From contig JBMDXQ010000067.1 of NCBI GenBank assembly GCA_048594975.1, forward strand, positions 158,294-222,293: 64,000 nucleotides of DNA, read 5' to 3'. The DNA comes from JBMDXB01 sp048594975. GTDB lineage: Bacteria > Acidobacteriota > Vicinamibacteria > Vicinamibacterales > 2-12-FULL-66-21. Under the pieces are notes generated by a model. It was not told the origin of the DNA and searched no databases. It was given only the letters and a program-made list of their open reading frames with translations. The translations under genes were made by a program, and so were the position numbers. Positions 17,930 through 27,283 of the stretch are shown in pieces (position 1 is the first letter of the stretch; every line of letters starts with the position of its first letter).

Positions 17930-19168
17930 ATGAGCAGCCGGTACCTGTTAGCCTCCGCGATCGCCCTGGCCGTCGTGGTCATCGCCGGATCCGCGCGGGG
18001 ACCAGTGCTCACCGGCCAGCCGTCTGCGCCGGCACCCGCCTTCGAGGTCGATCCGTTCTGGCCGAAGCCGCTGCCGAACGCCTGGATACTCGGGTCGGTC
18101 ACGGGCGTACGCGTGGACGCGACGGATCGCGTGTGGCTGGTCCACCGTGGCGCCGACTCCCTCAACCCGCGCCAGGAGATGGGACTCGCGACCAGTCCGC
18201 CCGGTGCGGAGTTCTGCTGTCGACCCGCGCCGTTCGTGCTCGAGTTCGATTCCGCGGGTAACCTCGCCGGCCATTGGGGCGGGCCGGGTCAAGGCTACGA
18301 CTGGCCGCGATCGCCGGGCGGCATGGCCGTCGACGCCGCCCGTAACGTATGGATTGCGGCTGCCGGCGTTTCCGACGCTCCGGGTGGCGGCAGCGGCCGT
18401 GGCGGCGGAGGATCGGGACGGAGCGGCGGGACTCCACAGGCGCAGCAGCCGGGCCGCCCGCAGGACGCGCACGTCCTGAAGTATTCCCCTGCCGGCGAGT
18501 TCCTCCTGCAGATTGGGAAGCCGGGCGTCATCGAGGGGAGCGAGAGTCGGACGACGCTCAACCGCCCGAGCGCGCTCGACGTCGACAGCGCCGCCGGCGA
18601 GGTCTATGTCGCCGACGCGGGCAATCGCCGCGTGGCCGTGTTCGATGCCTCCACCGGCGCGTATCGCCGTCACTGGGGCGCCTACGGCGAGAAGCCTGGC
18701 GAGGCCAGCACCGCGCCGTACGATCCGAAGGCCGAAGCCGAACGACAGTTCCGCACGTTGACCTGTGTGAAGCTCGCCAGGGACGGGCTGCTGTACGTCT
18801 GCGATCGGCAGAACGACCGCATCCAGGTCTTCCGGAAGGACGGGACGTTCGTCAAGGAGGCGTTCGTCTCGAAGACGACGACCGGCGACGGCTCGGTGTG
18901 GGACGTCGCGTTCTCGAACGATCCGGAGCAGCGGTTCCTCTACGTCGCCGACGGCCAGGACCAGAAGGTGTTCGTGCTCGAGCGCGAGACGCTCGCGGTG
19001 GTCGGGAACTTCGGGCGCGGCGGCCGCTATCCCGGTTCCTTCTTCGGCGTCGGGAGCATCGCGACCGACTCGAAGGGGAACGTCTACACCGGCGAGACGT
19101 ATGAGGGAAAGCGCCTGCAGCGGTTCCTGATGAGCGCGGCCGGCGCACCCCGGGGAGGAAGCCGATGA
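17930..19168 (+). CDS. Secreted NHL-repeat beta-propeller protein (copy 1 of tandem pair)
   Basis: The protein has 412 residues with a signal peptide (LLASAIALAVVVIAGSARG). A propeller follows with repeated blades VYVADAGNRRVAVFD, LYVCDRQNDRIQVFRKDG and FLYVADGQDQKVFVLE. A Gly/Ser-rich insertion of about 35 residues near residue 160 separates blades and is absent from the next gene's product. It shares FEVDPFWPKPLPN and PGSFFGVGSIATDSKGN with that neighbour, so the two arose by duplication. Vicinal cysteines (EFCCRP) are conserved between them. The next gene starts inside this stop codon. The function is unknown; homologues are annotated as peptidyl-alpha-hydroxyglycine lyase-like. Confidence 0.82.
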   Translation: MSSRYLLASAIALAVVVIAGSARGPVLTGQPSAPAPAFEVDPFWPKPLPNAWILGSVTGVRVDATDRVWLVHRGADSLNPRQEMGLATSPPGAEFCCRPAPFVLEFDSAGNLAGHWGGPGQGYDWPRSPGGMAVDAARNVWIAAAGVSDAPGGGSGRGGGGSGRSGGTPQAQQPGRPQDAHVLKYSPAGEFLLQIGKPGVIEGSESRTTLNRPSALDVDSAAGEVYVADAGNRRVAVFDASTGAYRRHWGAYGEKPGEASTAPYDPKAEAERQFRTLTCVKLARDGLLYVCDRQNDRIQVFRKDGTFVKEAFVSKTTTGDGSVWDVAFSNDPEQRFLYVADGQDQKVFVLERETLAVVGNFGRGGRYPGSFFGVGSIATDSKGNVYTGETYEGKRLQRFLMSAAGAPRGGSR

Positions 19169-20337
19169 CGCGGCGGGCACGGCTGGCAGGAGCGGGGCTG
19201 GCCGCGCTGCTGATCGCGGGGGCCGGCGAGCGGTTCTTCGCTCGCCAGGCTGCCCCCCGGCAGGGCGTGCAGGCCCCGCGGTTCGAAGTGGATCCTTTCT
19301 GGCCGAAGGTGCTGCCGAACAACTGGGTCCTCGGCCGCGCGATCGGTGTCGGCATCGACTCGCGGGACCACGTCTGGATCGTGCACCGGCCCGACACGCT
19401 GCTGCCCACCGAGAACGCGGCGGACCACGAACCGCCGAGCGGCGGCTGCTGTTCGGCGGCGCCGCCGGTGCTCGAATTCGATCCCGCGGGCAACCTCGTG
19501 GGGCACTGGGGCGGCCCGGGCGAAGGCTACGAATGGCCGCTGTCCAACCACGGCATCTTCATCGATCACAAGGACAACGTGTGGATCGGCGGCAACGACG
19601 GGAAAGACGCGCACATCCTCAAGTTCACCAGGCAGGGCAAATTCATCGCGCAGTTCGGGCGGCAGGCGCAGGGCAAGGGCAACCACGACACGGTGAACTT
19701 CGGCGCCGTTGCCAAGATCTACGTCGATCCGAAGACCAACGAGGCCTACATCGCCGACGGCTACCGCAATCGCCGGGTGGCGGTCATCGACGCCGACACG
19801 GGAGCGTTCAAGCGCTACTGGGGCGCGTACGGCAACAAGCCCGATGATGCCAACATCGGACCCTACGATCCGAACGCGCCGCCGGCGCAGCAGTTCCGGA
19901 CGCCGGTGCACTGCGCGGAGCTCTCTCACGACGGGTTCGTCTACGTCTGCGATCGGCCGAACGATCGCGTCCAGGTGTTCAAGGCCGACGGCACCTTCGT
20001 GCGTGAGATCTTCGTCGCCCCCAAAACGCTCGGCGATGGCTCGACGTGGGACATCGCCTTCTCGCGCGACCCGCAGCAGACCTACCTCTATCTCGCCGAC
20101 GGCAAGAACGAGCGCATCTACGTGATCCGCCGGGAGACGCTCGAGATCCTGACGATGTTCGGGGACGGGGGCCGGCAGCCCGGGCAGTTCTACGGCGTGC
20201 ACAGCATCGCGACCGACTCGAAGGGGAACATCTTCACGACCGAGACGTACGAAGGGCGCCGCCTGCAGAAGTTCGTCTACAAGGACATCGGCCCCGTCAC
20301 CCGCAGGGACCAGGGCACGGCGTGGCCGTCGAGATGA
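19165..20337 (+). CDS. Secreted NHL-repeat beta-propeller protein (copy 2 of tandem pair)
   Basis: The protein has 390 residues with a signal peptide (LAGAGLAALLIAGAGERFFA). The blades (AYIADGYRNRRVAVID, VYVCDRPNDRVQVFKADG, TYLYLADGKNERIYVI) mirror those of the upstream copy. The vicinal cysteine pair is kept (GGCCSAAPP). The ATG overlaps the upstream TGA (ATGA), so the pair is translationally coupled. NHL propellers of this type can bind protein or carry lyase activity of the PAL type, but no specific catalytic set was confirmed. Together the two genes look like an exported heteromer or divergent duplicates. Confidence 0.82.
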   Translation: MTRRARLAGAGLAALLIAGAGERFFARQAAPRQGVQAPRFEVDPFWPKVLPNNWVLGRAIGVGIDSRDHVWIVHRPDTLLPTENAADHEPPSGGCCSAAPPVLEFDPAGNLVGHWGGPGEGYEWPLSNHGIFIDHKDNVWIGGNDGKDAHILKFTRQGKFIAQFGRQAQGKGNHDTVNFGAVAKIYVDPKTNEAYIADGYRNRRVAVIDADTGAFKRYWGAYGNKPDDANIGPYDPNAPPAQQFRTPVHCAELSHDGFVYVCDRPNDRVQVFKADGTFVREIFVAPKTLGDGSTWDIAFSRDPQQTYLYLADGKNERIYVIRRETLEILTMFGDGGRQPGQFYGVHSIATDSKGNIFTTETYEGRRLQKFVYKDIGPVTRRDQGTAWPSR

Positions 20338-20445
20338 CGGTGACGCGGCGGCCGGCGGCCTGACTCCAGACTGGCCCGCCGCGCAGTCACCGGCGCGTTC
20401 TCTCGTGTACGTCCCCGAGACCGTGCGCAGCGACCGGAGGCGGAA

Positions 20446-20823
20446 TCAGCGGCCGTCGAGATCGATCGCGACGCTGTGGCGAGCCTCGTAGACCTGGACC
20501 TCGACGCCGCCGGGCAGCACCGTCATCACGCTGATTCCCCAGCCTTCGTCCTCGGGCTCCCCCTTGACTTCGATCCCCTTCGCGCGCAGCTCGCGGACGG
20601 TCGCGTGAATGTCGTCGCACATCAGGGTGAACTGATGGCGCACGCCGGAGGCGTAGGTGGGGCCCTCGGCGGGGTGGACGCCGAGTTCGGCCGGCGGCAG
20701 GCGAAAAATCAGCCACCCCTCCCCCGCATCGACGTGCGTCCAGCCGAAGACATCACGCAGTGTGGCCCGCAGCGCCTCGGGCTCTGTTGTGTATAGCAAA
20801 ACGTGCGCTCCGACGATCCCCAT
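20446..20823 (-). CDS. VOC (glyoxalase/bleomycin-resistance) family protein
   Basis: The protein has 125 residues and spans one vicinal-oxygen-chelate unit of two beta-alpha-beta-beta-beta modules. MGIVGAHVLLYTTEPEALRA opens module one, and QFTLMCDDIHATVRELRAKG with VLPGGVEVQVYEARH forms module two. Candidate metal ligands are His8, His63 and Glu112, by comparison with the family. It is cytoplasmic with unknown substrate. The ATG at 20821-20823 marks the start of family homology. It diverges from the symporter gene with 79 bp between starts, so the two may share a control region. Confidence 0.8.
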   Translation of the reverse strand: MGIVGAHVLLYTTEPEALRATLRDVFGWTHVDAGEGWLIFRLPPAELGVHPAEGPTYASGVRHQFTLMCDDIHATVRELRAKGIEVKGEPEDEGWGISVMTVLPGGVEVQVYEARHSVAIDLDGR

Positions 20824-20902
20824 GCGTCCCCCCAAACGTGACGTCCCTCTCAGATTATGCGCACAGACAGGCCCATCCGGTTGTAACATCGCCGCCACAC
20901 CT

Positions 20903-22666
20903 ATGACGACTCTCGACTGGACGATCATTGCGGCGTACTTTGCCCTTCTGCTTGGGATTACTACCTGGTCCATCCGGCGGAGCCGCGACACCGCGGCCGA
21001 CTACTTCCTCGCCGGGCGAGGTCTCGGATGGATGATCGTCGGCGCGTCGATTTTCGCGTCGAACATCGGCTCCGAGCACCTCGTCGGCCTCGCCGGCGCC
21101 GGCGCGACGAGCGGCGTGGCGCTGGCCCATTACGAGCTGCACGCCTGGTGCCTGCTCGTGCTGGGTTGGGTGATGGTGCCCTTCTACATGCGCTCGCGCA
21201 TCTACACGATGCCGGAGTTCCTGGAGCGGCGGTTCTCGGCGTCGGCACGGTGGGTGCTGTCGCTCATCTCGCTCGTCGCCTACGTCCTGACCAAGATCGC
21301 CGTCGGCATCTTCGCCGGCGGCGTCGTGTTCGCGACGTTGCTGCCCGAGTTGAGCGTCCAGATCGGCGGGACCACCTTCAACGCGTTCTGGGTCGGCTCC
21401 GTCCTCGTCCTGCTGCTGACGGGCGCCTACACGGTGCTCGGTGGCATGCGCGCCGTCGCCTACACCGAGGCCGTGCAGACCGCCGTGCTCGTCCTCGGCT
21501 CGCTGTTGCTGACGGTGTACGGACTGCGGGCGCTGGGAGGCTGGGACGAGCTGCGCGGGGTGCTCGGCCCCGAGATGTTCAACCTCTGGAAGCCGATCAT
21601 CCCCGACGGCGTGCAGGCGACCTGGGCGCCGGTGAAGGGCACGACAGAGATGGCGTGGTACTTCAACCAGAACTATCCGTGGCCGGGCATGCTCCTGTGC
21701 GCGCCGATCATCGGGCTTTGGTACTGGTGTACCGACCAGTACATCGTGCAGCGTGCGCTCGCAGCGCCCGGCGAGCAGCAGGCGCGCCGCGGCGCCATCT
21801 TCGCCTCGTTCCTGAAGCTGCTGCCGGTGTTCATCTTCATCATTCCCGGCATGATCGCGCTGGCGCTCGCGAAGTCCGGCCGCGCGGCCGGGCTCGAAAC
21901 CATGGTGGACGCCAACGGCCAGGTTGTGCCGCTGGCCGCGCAGGCGGCGTTTCCGATGCTGGTGCAGAGCGTCATGCCGGCCGGCCTCCGCGGCGTGGTC
22001 GTCGCGGGCCTGCTGGCGGCGCTCATGAGCTCGCTGGCCGGCGTCTTCAACGCGAGCTCGACGCTGTTCACGATGGACTTCTATCGCAAGCTCCACCCGG
22101 GGGCGACGGACAAGCAGCTGGTCTGGATCGGCCGCGTCGCCACCACCTTCATGGTACTCGTCGGGTTGGCGTGGATTCCGGTGATCCAGGGCGCGCGCGG
22201 CCTCTATGACTATCTGCAGGGTGTGCAAGGCTACCTCGCGCCGCCGATCTTCGCGGTGTTCTTCCTCGGCGTGTTCATGAAGCGGCTGAACGCCAAGGGC
22301 TGCCTCTCCGCGCTGATTGTCGGGTTCGCGCTCGGGGCGTTCCGGCTTGCCGTCGATACGCCGGTCAGCCTTCGCCTGGAGGGATACGCCGGCGGTTATC
22401 CGGATGGATCGCTGCTCTGGATCGTGAACAACATCTACTTCCAGTACTACAGCCTGTTGATCTTCCTCGTGTCCTGCGCGGTGCTGATCGGCGTGAGCTA
22501 CGCGACCGAGCCGCCCAACGAGCAGCAACTCACGGGGCTGACCTACGCCACCGTGACCGAGGAACACCGCCGCGAGTCGCGCGCCAGCTGGACCGCGACG
22601 GACGTGATCGCGTCGGTCGTCGTGATGGCGATGATCCTCGCGGCCTACATCTACTTCAGCGGCTGA
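20903..22666 (+). CDS. Sodium:solute symporter (SSS family, SGLT-like)
   Basis: The protein has 587 residues with about 14 membrane helices. The signature SIFASNIGSEHLVGLAGAGA and the motif GLWYWCTDQYIVQRALAA are typical of the SGLT branch that carries sugars or myo-inositol, as is LLAALMSSLAGVFNASSTLF. It sits in the inner membrane and couples uptake to sodium. The inositol and sugar genes lie 20 kb away, so a link is only possible. ATG 20903 is chosen because the first helix (DWTIIAAYFALLLGITTW) begins there. The frame is open further upstream, but that is antisense to the VOC gene. Confidence 0.9.
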   Translation: MTTLDWTIIAAYFALLLGITTWSIRRSRDTAADYFLAGRGLGWMIVGASIFASNIGSEHLVGLAGAGATSGVALAHYELHAWCLLVLGWVMVPFYMRSRIYTMPEFLERRFSASARWVLSLISLVAYVLTKIAVGIFAGGVVFATLLPELSVQIGGTTFNAFWVGSVLVLLLTGAYTVLGGMRAVAYTEAVQTAVLVLGSLLLTVYGLRALGGWDELRGVLGPEMFNLWKPIIPDGVQATWAPVKGTTEMAWYFNQNYPWPGMLLCAPIIGLWYWCTDQYIVQRALAAPGEQQARRGAIFASFLKLLPVFIFIIPGMIALALAKSGRAAGLETMVDANGQVVPLAAQAAFPMLVQSVMPAGLRGVVVAGLLAALMSSLAGVFNASSTLFTMDFYRKLHPGATDKQLVWIGRVATTFMVLVGLAWIPVIQGARGLYDYLQGVQGYLAPPIFAVFFLGVFMKRLNAKGCLSALIVGFALGAFRLAVDTPVSLRLEGYAGGYPDGSLLWIVNNIYFQYYSLLIFLVSCAVLIGVSYATEPPNEQQLTGLTYATVTEEHRRESRASWTATDVIASVVVMAMILAAYIYFSG

Positions 22667-22855
22667 CGGCCGCGCGCGGCCGCCGGTCCCGAGGTGTGAA
22701 CCCCCGGGACCCGGCTGCCGGCGAGCCGCCCAGGCGGCAAGACCGGCGCACTTCTGGTCCGCGTGCGAGAGTCCCGGCGCGTCGCCGCCCGTCGACGCGC
22801 GCGGGGCGCGCAGGTCCAGGCAGTTCAACCGCCTGCGGCATTGATCCTTTCGCGC

Positions 22856-23476
22856 TCAGTGCACGATCGGCCCCGGATCCACTTGCGCTGGGGGCAGCCG
22901 CGCCGTGCGGAACATCGAGGCCCACACCGCCCGGTCGTCGGCCGTCATCACGCCCAGCTCTTCGAAGATCTCGCGCGCGAATTCGACGTCGCCGAGTCCG
23001 CTGGCAGTGATGAGGCCGCCGTCACGCACTGCTGGCGCATCGACGTACGTCGCCGCCTCCTCGTACCCGGGCACGTGCTCACGCAGATACTGGAGGCCGT
23101 TGCTGGTGTGCAGTCGTCCCTGCAGCAGGCCCATCCGGACGATGGCCATCGTGGCGGCACAGATGGCTGCGATCGGCACGCGGTGGGCGTCCAGCTCGCG
23201 CAGGAGCGCGGCGAGCTCCGGCTCAGCCGGCGCCTCTTCCCAGCGATTGCCGCCGGGCAGGATGAAGAGGGCCACGTCGGACGGGTTGACGTCGCGGACC
23301 GTCGTCGACGGGAGGATACGGATGCCGCCCATCGAGAAAACGGGATCGGCCGTGAGCCCGACGGTTTCCACGCGATAGCGGCCCTCGCGCCGCAGCTCGG
23401 CAACCGCGTGCGCCGGTTCCCAGTCCGCCAGCCCGTCGAAGACGAGCAGGTAGACCGCTTTGTCAGGAGGGTTCAT
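22856..23476 (-). CDS. DJ-1/PfpI (ThiJ) family protein
   Basis: The protein has 206 residues and forms a class I glutamine-amidotransferase-like fold. The nucleophile elbow AAICAATMA has Cys106, and the acidic residue in DGLADWE (about position 20) matches the conserved glutamate that stabilises the cysteine in DJ-1 relatives. Members act as glyoxalases, amidases, isonitrile hydratases or chaperones; this one cannot be resolved further. It is last on the minus strand after two exported aminotransferase-like genes, with a 147-nt gap. A GGAGGG lies 2-8 nt before the ATG at 23476. Confidence 0.83.
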   Translation of the reverse strand: MNPPDKAVYLLVFDGLADWEPAHAVAELRREGRYRVETVGLTADPVFSMGGIRILPSTTVRDVNPSDVALFILPGGNRWEEAPAEPELAALLRELDAHRVPIAAICAATMAIVRMGLLQGRLHTSNGLQYLREHVPGYEEAATYVDAPAVRDGGLITASGLGDVEFAREIFEELGVMTADDRAVWASMFRTARLPPAQVDPGPIVH

Positions 23477-23623
23477 CGAAAAACTCCCACGTGGCCTGGA
23501 GAGAGCCACCAATACAGGCGAGGGACACAGCACTCAGCGCGGCGCCCGACCCGGGCGCCGACGGAAGGGCCAGACGATGCGGCCGTGACCCCGGGCCCCG
23601 ACGCCGGCTGGCCGCGGCCGGCG

Positions 23624-24808
23624 TCAGGCCGCTGCTGCCGTTTGACCGAGCACCTCGCCGAACACCGCGACCGCCTTCTTCATCTCGTCCATCGTCCCGA
23701 ACGCGATGCGGCAGTGCGTCTTCTCGAACGGCGGAAAGTCGCGCGCGACGAGCACGCCCTTGGCGCGGCACGCGTCGCGGAACTCGCGCGCGGGGCGGCC
23801 GATGTTGACGAACATGAAGTTGGCCTGGGAGGCGGCCGGCTTCATCCCGCGCTTGGCGAACCACGTCATCGTGAAGTCCCGGACCGCGGCGTTGCGCGCG
23901 CGCTCCGCGGTGATGAACGACGCGTCCTGCGCGACGGCGGCGATGCCGGCGTGGATGGCGAGGACGTTGAGGGAACTCGTGCCGCTCCCCGCATCCCATT
24001 GCGCCATCTTGCGGATCGTGTCGGCGTGCCCGATGGCGTAGCCGAGCCGCAGGCCCGCCATGCCGTACGCCTTGGAAAAGGTGCGCGCCACGACCACTCG
24101 CGGGTTCTGAACGGCGAGCGGCACGAACGTCTCGTGATCGCGATCGGTGACGTACTCGAAGTACGCCTCGTCGACGAGGAGGGTGGTGTCGGGCGACAGG
24201 CTGTTCACCTTCGCCAGGAAGTCTCGTGTCGCACTGGCACCCACGTAGGTGGATGCCGGGTTGCTGGGATTGCAGTAGAAAACGAGGCCGGCGCCCCTGG
24301 CGGCCGCGGCGAACTCGTCCAGGTCGGGGCGGAACTGCGCGTCGAGCGATACGCCGACGATCGGGTGCCCCATCAGGTTCGCGTAGTCGGCACACTCCTC
24401 GTAGGTGGGAATGGTCGCGACCAGCGGCCGGTCCTTCGCCGTGAAGGCGTGCGTGGCGGTGCGCAGGATCTGCGTCGAACCGCAGCCGAGCACGATGTTC
24501 TCCGGCTTGACGGCGTGCTGCTTGGCGAGCGCGTCGATCAGATCGCGCGCGCTTCCCGAGTAGCGGCCGGGCCGGCTGCCGTCGGCGCCGAACGCGGCGC
24601 GGATGGCGTCGAGCACTGTCGTGCCCGGACCCATCGGGTTCTCGTTACTGCTGATGACGATGCTGCCCGGCTCCACCGCGTGGAGCGGTGTCTCGAACGC
24701 CGACCAGACCGCGTTCTCGCGGCCGCGCGCGCCGATGAAGGAGGTGGTCAGCGCGCCTGCCGCGCCGATGCCGACGGTGCGAACGAAGTTGCGTCGTGTC
24801 AGCGCCAT
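23624..24808 (-). CDS. Tat-exported PLP-dependent aminotransferase, histidinol-phosphate aminotransferase-like (copy B)
   Basis: The protein has 394 residues. LTRRNFVRTVGIGAAGALT is a Tat signal, so a folded PLP enzyme is exported. The fold type I core is complete: SSNENPMGPG (substrate/PLP region), LGCGSTQILRTAT, NPSNPAST, DEAYFEY, and TFSKAYGMAGLRLGYAIG with PLP lysine Lys246. These fit the HisC-like class II aminotransferases, but biosynthesis would occur in the cytosol, so a different extracytoplasmic substrate is likely. It begins 10 nt after the stop of the paralogous gene, with an AGGAGG site before the ATG. Confidence 0.88.
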   Translation of the reverse strand: MALTRRNFVRTVGIGAAGALTTSFIGARGRENAVWSAFETPLHAVEPGSIVISSNENPMGPGTTVLDAIRAAFGADGSRPGRYSGSARDLIDALAKQHAVKPENIVLGCGSTQILRTATHAFTAKDRPLVATIPTYEECADYANLMGHPIVGVSLDAQFRPDLDEFAAAARGAGLVFYCNPSNPASTYVGASATRDFLAKVNSLSPDTTLLVDEAYFEYVTDRDHETFVPLAVQNPRVVVARTFSKAYGMAGLRLGYAIGHADTIRKMAQWDAGSGTSSLNVLAIHAGIAAVAQDASFITAERARNAAVRDFTMTWFAKRGMKPAASQANFMFVNIGRPAREFRDACRAKGVLVARDFPPFEKTHCRIAFGTMDEMKKAVAVFGEVLGQTAAAA

Positions 24809-24817
24809 GGCTGCCTC

Positions 24818-26011
24818 CTATCGCTCCCTGCCGGCGGTCGTGATTGGCCTGAGCGCGGCGCGAAACACCTCGGCCGCCTTCCGCATCTCGTCCATGGTGC
24901 CGATCGAGATACGCGCGTGCGTGGACTCGAAGGGCGGGAAGTCGCGGCCGACCATGACGCCCTCCTTGGCGCATGCTTCGCGGAAGGTGCTCGCGGGGCG
25001 TCCAATGTTCACGAACAGGAAGTTGCCCTGCGAGTCGGCGCTGCGGAAACCGAGCTCATCAAGGACCTTGACGGTGTAGATGCGGACCTCGGTGTTGCGC
25101 TTCCGCTCCGCCTCGATGTGTTCCGGGTAGCGGAGCGCCGCGAGCGCCGCCGTAACACCGAAGACGCTCACGTTGTACGGCATCTTGAAGCGCGCGACCT
25201 GTTTAATCGTCTCAGGCCGGCCGATCGCCCAGCCGATGCGCATGCCCGCCATCCCGTAGGCCTTCGAGAAGGTGCGGACCACCAGTACGTTGGGCGTGTC
25301 GAGGGCGAGCGGAATCGCCGACTGGTACGACGGGTCGGTGACGTAGTCGTGATACGCCTCGTCAATGAGGATCGCCGCGTCCGGCGCCGCCTTTCTCACG
25401 CGTTCCACGAAGTCGGCGACCGCCTGCGCGCCATGCACCGTGGCGGTGGGATTGTTCGGGTTGTTGAAGAAGACGAGGCCGGCGCCAGGCGCCGCCGCGA
25501 TCATGCCTTCGAGGTCGAGCTTGAAGGCCGAATCGACCTTCACTTCTTTGATCGGATGTCCGAGCCGTTTCGCCGCCGCCGTCGGGTTCTCGAAGGTGGG
25601 GGAGGCGGTGACGAGCGGTTTCGCCGGAGACGTGAAGGCGCGCACCGCGCTCTTGAGGATCTCCTGGGAGCCGGCCCCGAGCGTGATCTGATCCGGCTTG
25701 ACCCGGTGCGCGGCGGCGAGCTCCTCGACGAGGTTGCGGTCGGCCGGCGTGCTATTGAACGGGTAGCGGCCCGCCTCGGGGAACTTGCCGACGATGGCGT
25801 CGAGCACCTTGCGTCCCGGCCCGAGCGGGTTCTCGTTGCTGCTGATGCGGATCTCGTTGACGCCTGGCGGCAGCGGCGGGCGGGGGTTGCGACCCTGCTG
25901 CAGCTCGGCGACGTAGGCCTCGTGGCCGCGGGCCGCGAAGAGCGCGGCCGCCCCGGGCGCCGCTCGTCCGCCGGCCAGGACGTCGAAGAAATCGCGACGC
26001 GTTCGGAGCAT
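24818..26011 (-). CDS. Tat-exported PLP-dependent aminotransferase, histidinol-phosphate aminotransferase-like (copy A)
   Basis: The protein has 397 residues. RTRRDFFDVLAGGRAAPG is the Tat motif. The motifs SSNENPLGPG, LGAGSQEILKSAV, NNPNNPTAT, DEAYHDY and TFSKAYGMAGMRIGWAIG with Lys250 show an intact PLP site. It is a tandem paralogue of the next gene and first in the operon. A strong AAGGAGG lies just before the ATG at 26009-26011. The two copies share most motif residues but differ around the substrate pocket (YCNPSNPAS versus FNNPNNPTA), hinting at different amino-donor specificity. The exported location is odd for the HisC family. Confidence 0.88.
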   Translation of the reverse strand: MLRTRRDFFDVLAGGRAAPGAAALFAARGHEAYVAELQQGRNPRPPLPPGVNEIRISSNENPLGPGRKVLDAIVGKFPEAGRYPFNSTPADRNLVEELAAAHRVKPDQITLGAGSQEILKSAVRAFTSPAKPLVTASPTFENPTAAAKRLGHPIKEVKVDSAFKLDLEGMIAAAPGAGLVFFNNPNNPTATVHGAQAVADFVERVRKAAPDAAILIDEAYHDYVTDPSYQSAIPLALDTPNVLVVRTFSKAYGMAGMRIGWAIGRPETIKQVARFKMPYNVSVFGVTAALAALRYPEHIEAERKRNTEVRIYTVKVLDELGFRSADSQGNFLFVNIGRPASTFREACAKEGVMVGRDFPPFESTHARISIGTMDEMRKAAEVFRAALRPITTAGRER

Positions 26012-26266
26012 GCAACCTCCTTCACGGGGTCGAGCACCCCGCTCCGCTTCACGCAGGAGAGACGGCGCGGATTGTAAGCCCCTCATGGATGAGGGTCAAA
26101 TGCCGGCAACGCTGAGCCGGGTGGCGGCGATAGTGCCGCGAACGTCCCACGGTCGCACGTGCGGCGAGCACGCAGGCGCGAAGCGGCGAGTACGGGACCC
26201 TGACTGGTGGCTGACGTTCTCGTGAGCGGTCCCGCCGTGCTAGATTACGCGCCATTGGAGGAGCCG

Positions 26267-27283
26267 GTGGCAAAGGGACGTCCCATCGGCCGCGCGTTGG
26301 CGGGCCTGGTCTTGGCCCTTGCCGCCGTCGCGGCGCAGCCGAATCCCTACAAGACCATCGAGGGCTGGGCGAAGATGCCGGCGGGGCGCACCTGGGGTTC
26401 GACGAGCGCGGTCGATATCGATCCCGACGGGCGATCCGTCTGGGTCGCCGAGCGGTGCGGCGTGAACGACTGCGTGGACTCTCCCCTCGACCCCGTCCTC
26501 AAGTTCGACGAGCACGGCACGCTCGTGAAGCGCTTCGGCGCCGGCCTGATCCTCTCGCCGCACGGCATCGCCGTGGACCGCGACGGCAGCGTCTGGGTTA
26601 CCGACTGCGCGTGCACCGGCCGCGGGCGTGCTTACGCCGCGGAGAACAAGAAGGGTCACCAGGTCTTCAAGTTCAGCCCGGATGGCAGACTGCTCATGAC
26701 GCTCGGCGCCGCCGGCGGCGGATCTGGCCCCGACGGCTTCGTCGCGCCGAACGACGTGGCCGTCGCGCCGGACGGCACCATCTATGTCGCCGAAGGCCAC
26801 GGGGGCCCGAGCAACCGGATCGTCGTGTTCGACAGGGCGGGCAAGTACCTGCGCGAGTTCGGCCGGAGCGGCGACGGGCCCGGCGAGTTCGACCAGCCGC
26901 ACGCGCTGGCGTTCGACTCGACGGGGCGGCTGTTCGTTGGCGACCGCGGCAACAACCGCATTCAGGTCGTCGACAAGGACGGCGGGTTCCTCGAGCAGTG
27001 GACGCAGTTCAGCCGCCCGAGCGGCATCTACATCGATCGGCAGGACATGATCTACGTCGCCGACTCGGAGTCGGGGTCGGTTGGCAACGGCCGCGCCCGG
27101 ACGGAAAAGCGCGGCATCCGCGTCGGCAGCCTGAAAGATGGCCAGGTGATCGCTCTCATCCCCGATCCGAACGAGCACGCGTCCAACACCAGCGCCGCCG
27201 AGGGCGTTGCCGCCGACGCGGGCGGGAACATCTACGGCGCCGAAGTCGGCCCGCGCGCGCTCAAGAAGTACGTGAAGCAATGA
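26267..27283 (+). CDS. Secreted NHL-repeat protein, peptidyl-alpha-hydroxyglycine lyase-like
   Basis: The protein has 338 residues. GTG 26267 follows GGAGGAG at the right distance and gives a clean signal peptide (IGRALAGLVLALAAVAAQ). The NHL blades include ILSPHGIAVDRDGSVWVTD, FVAPNDVAVAPDGTIYVAEG and FDQPHALAFDSTGRLFVGD. Cysteines in AERCGVNDC and TDCACTG may form disulfides or bind metal. The stop overlaps the cytochrome c start (ATGA), and a PQQ dehydrogenase follows. The operon therefore suggests a role in a periplasmic oxidation chain, although the propeller's own activity is unknown. Confidence 0.82.
   Translation: MAKGRPIGRALAGLVLALAAVAAQPNPYKTIEGWAKMPAGRTWGSTSAVDIDPDGRSVWVAERCGVNDCVDSPLDPVLKFDEHGTLVKRFGAGLILSPHGIAVDRDGSVWVTDCACTGRGRAYAAENKKGHQVFKFSPDGRLLMTLGAAGGGSGPDGFVAPNDVAVAPDGTIYVAEGHGGPSNRIVVFDRAGKYLREFGRSGDGPGEFDQPHALAFDSTGRLFVGDRGNNRIQVVDKDGGFLEQWTQFSRPSGIYIDRQDMIYVADSESGSVGNGRARTEKRGIRVGSLKDGQVIALIPDPNEHASNTSAAEGVAADAGGNIYGAEVGPRALKKYVKQ

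Noticed and set aside
23624..26011. Calling the two aminotransferases hisC of histidine biosynthesis
   Set aside because: Both have Tat export signals and no other his genes are adjacent, so the biosynthetic role is unlikely.
22763..26077. A 1,104-codon plus-strand frame opposite the DJ-1 and aminotransferase genes
   Set aside because: It mirrors three well-supported genes on the other strand and has the composition of a shadow frame.
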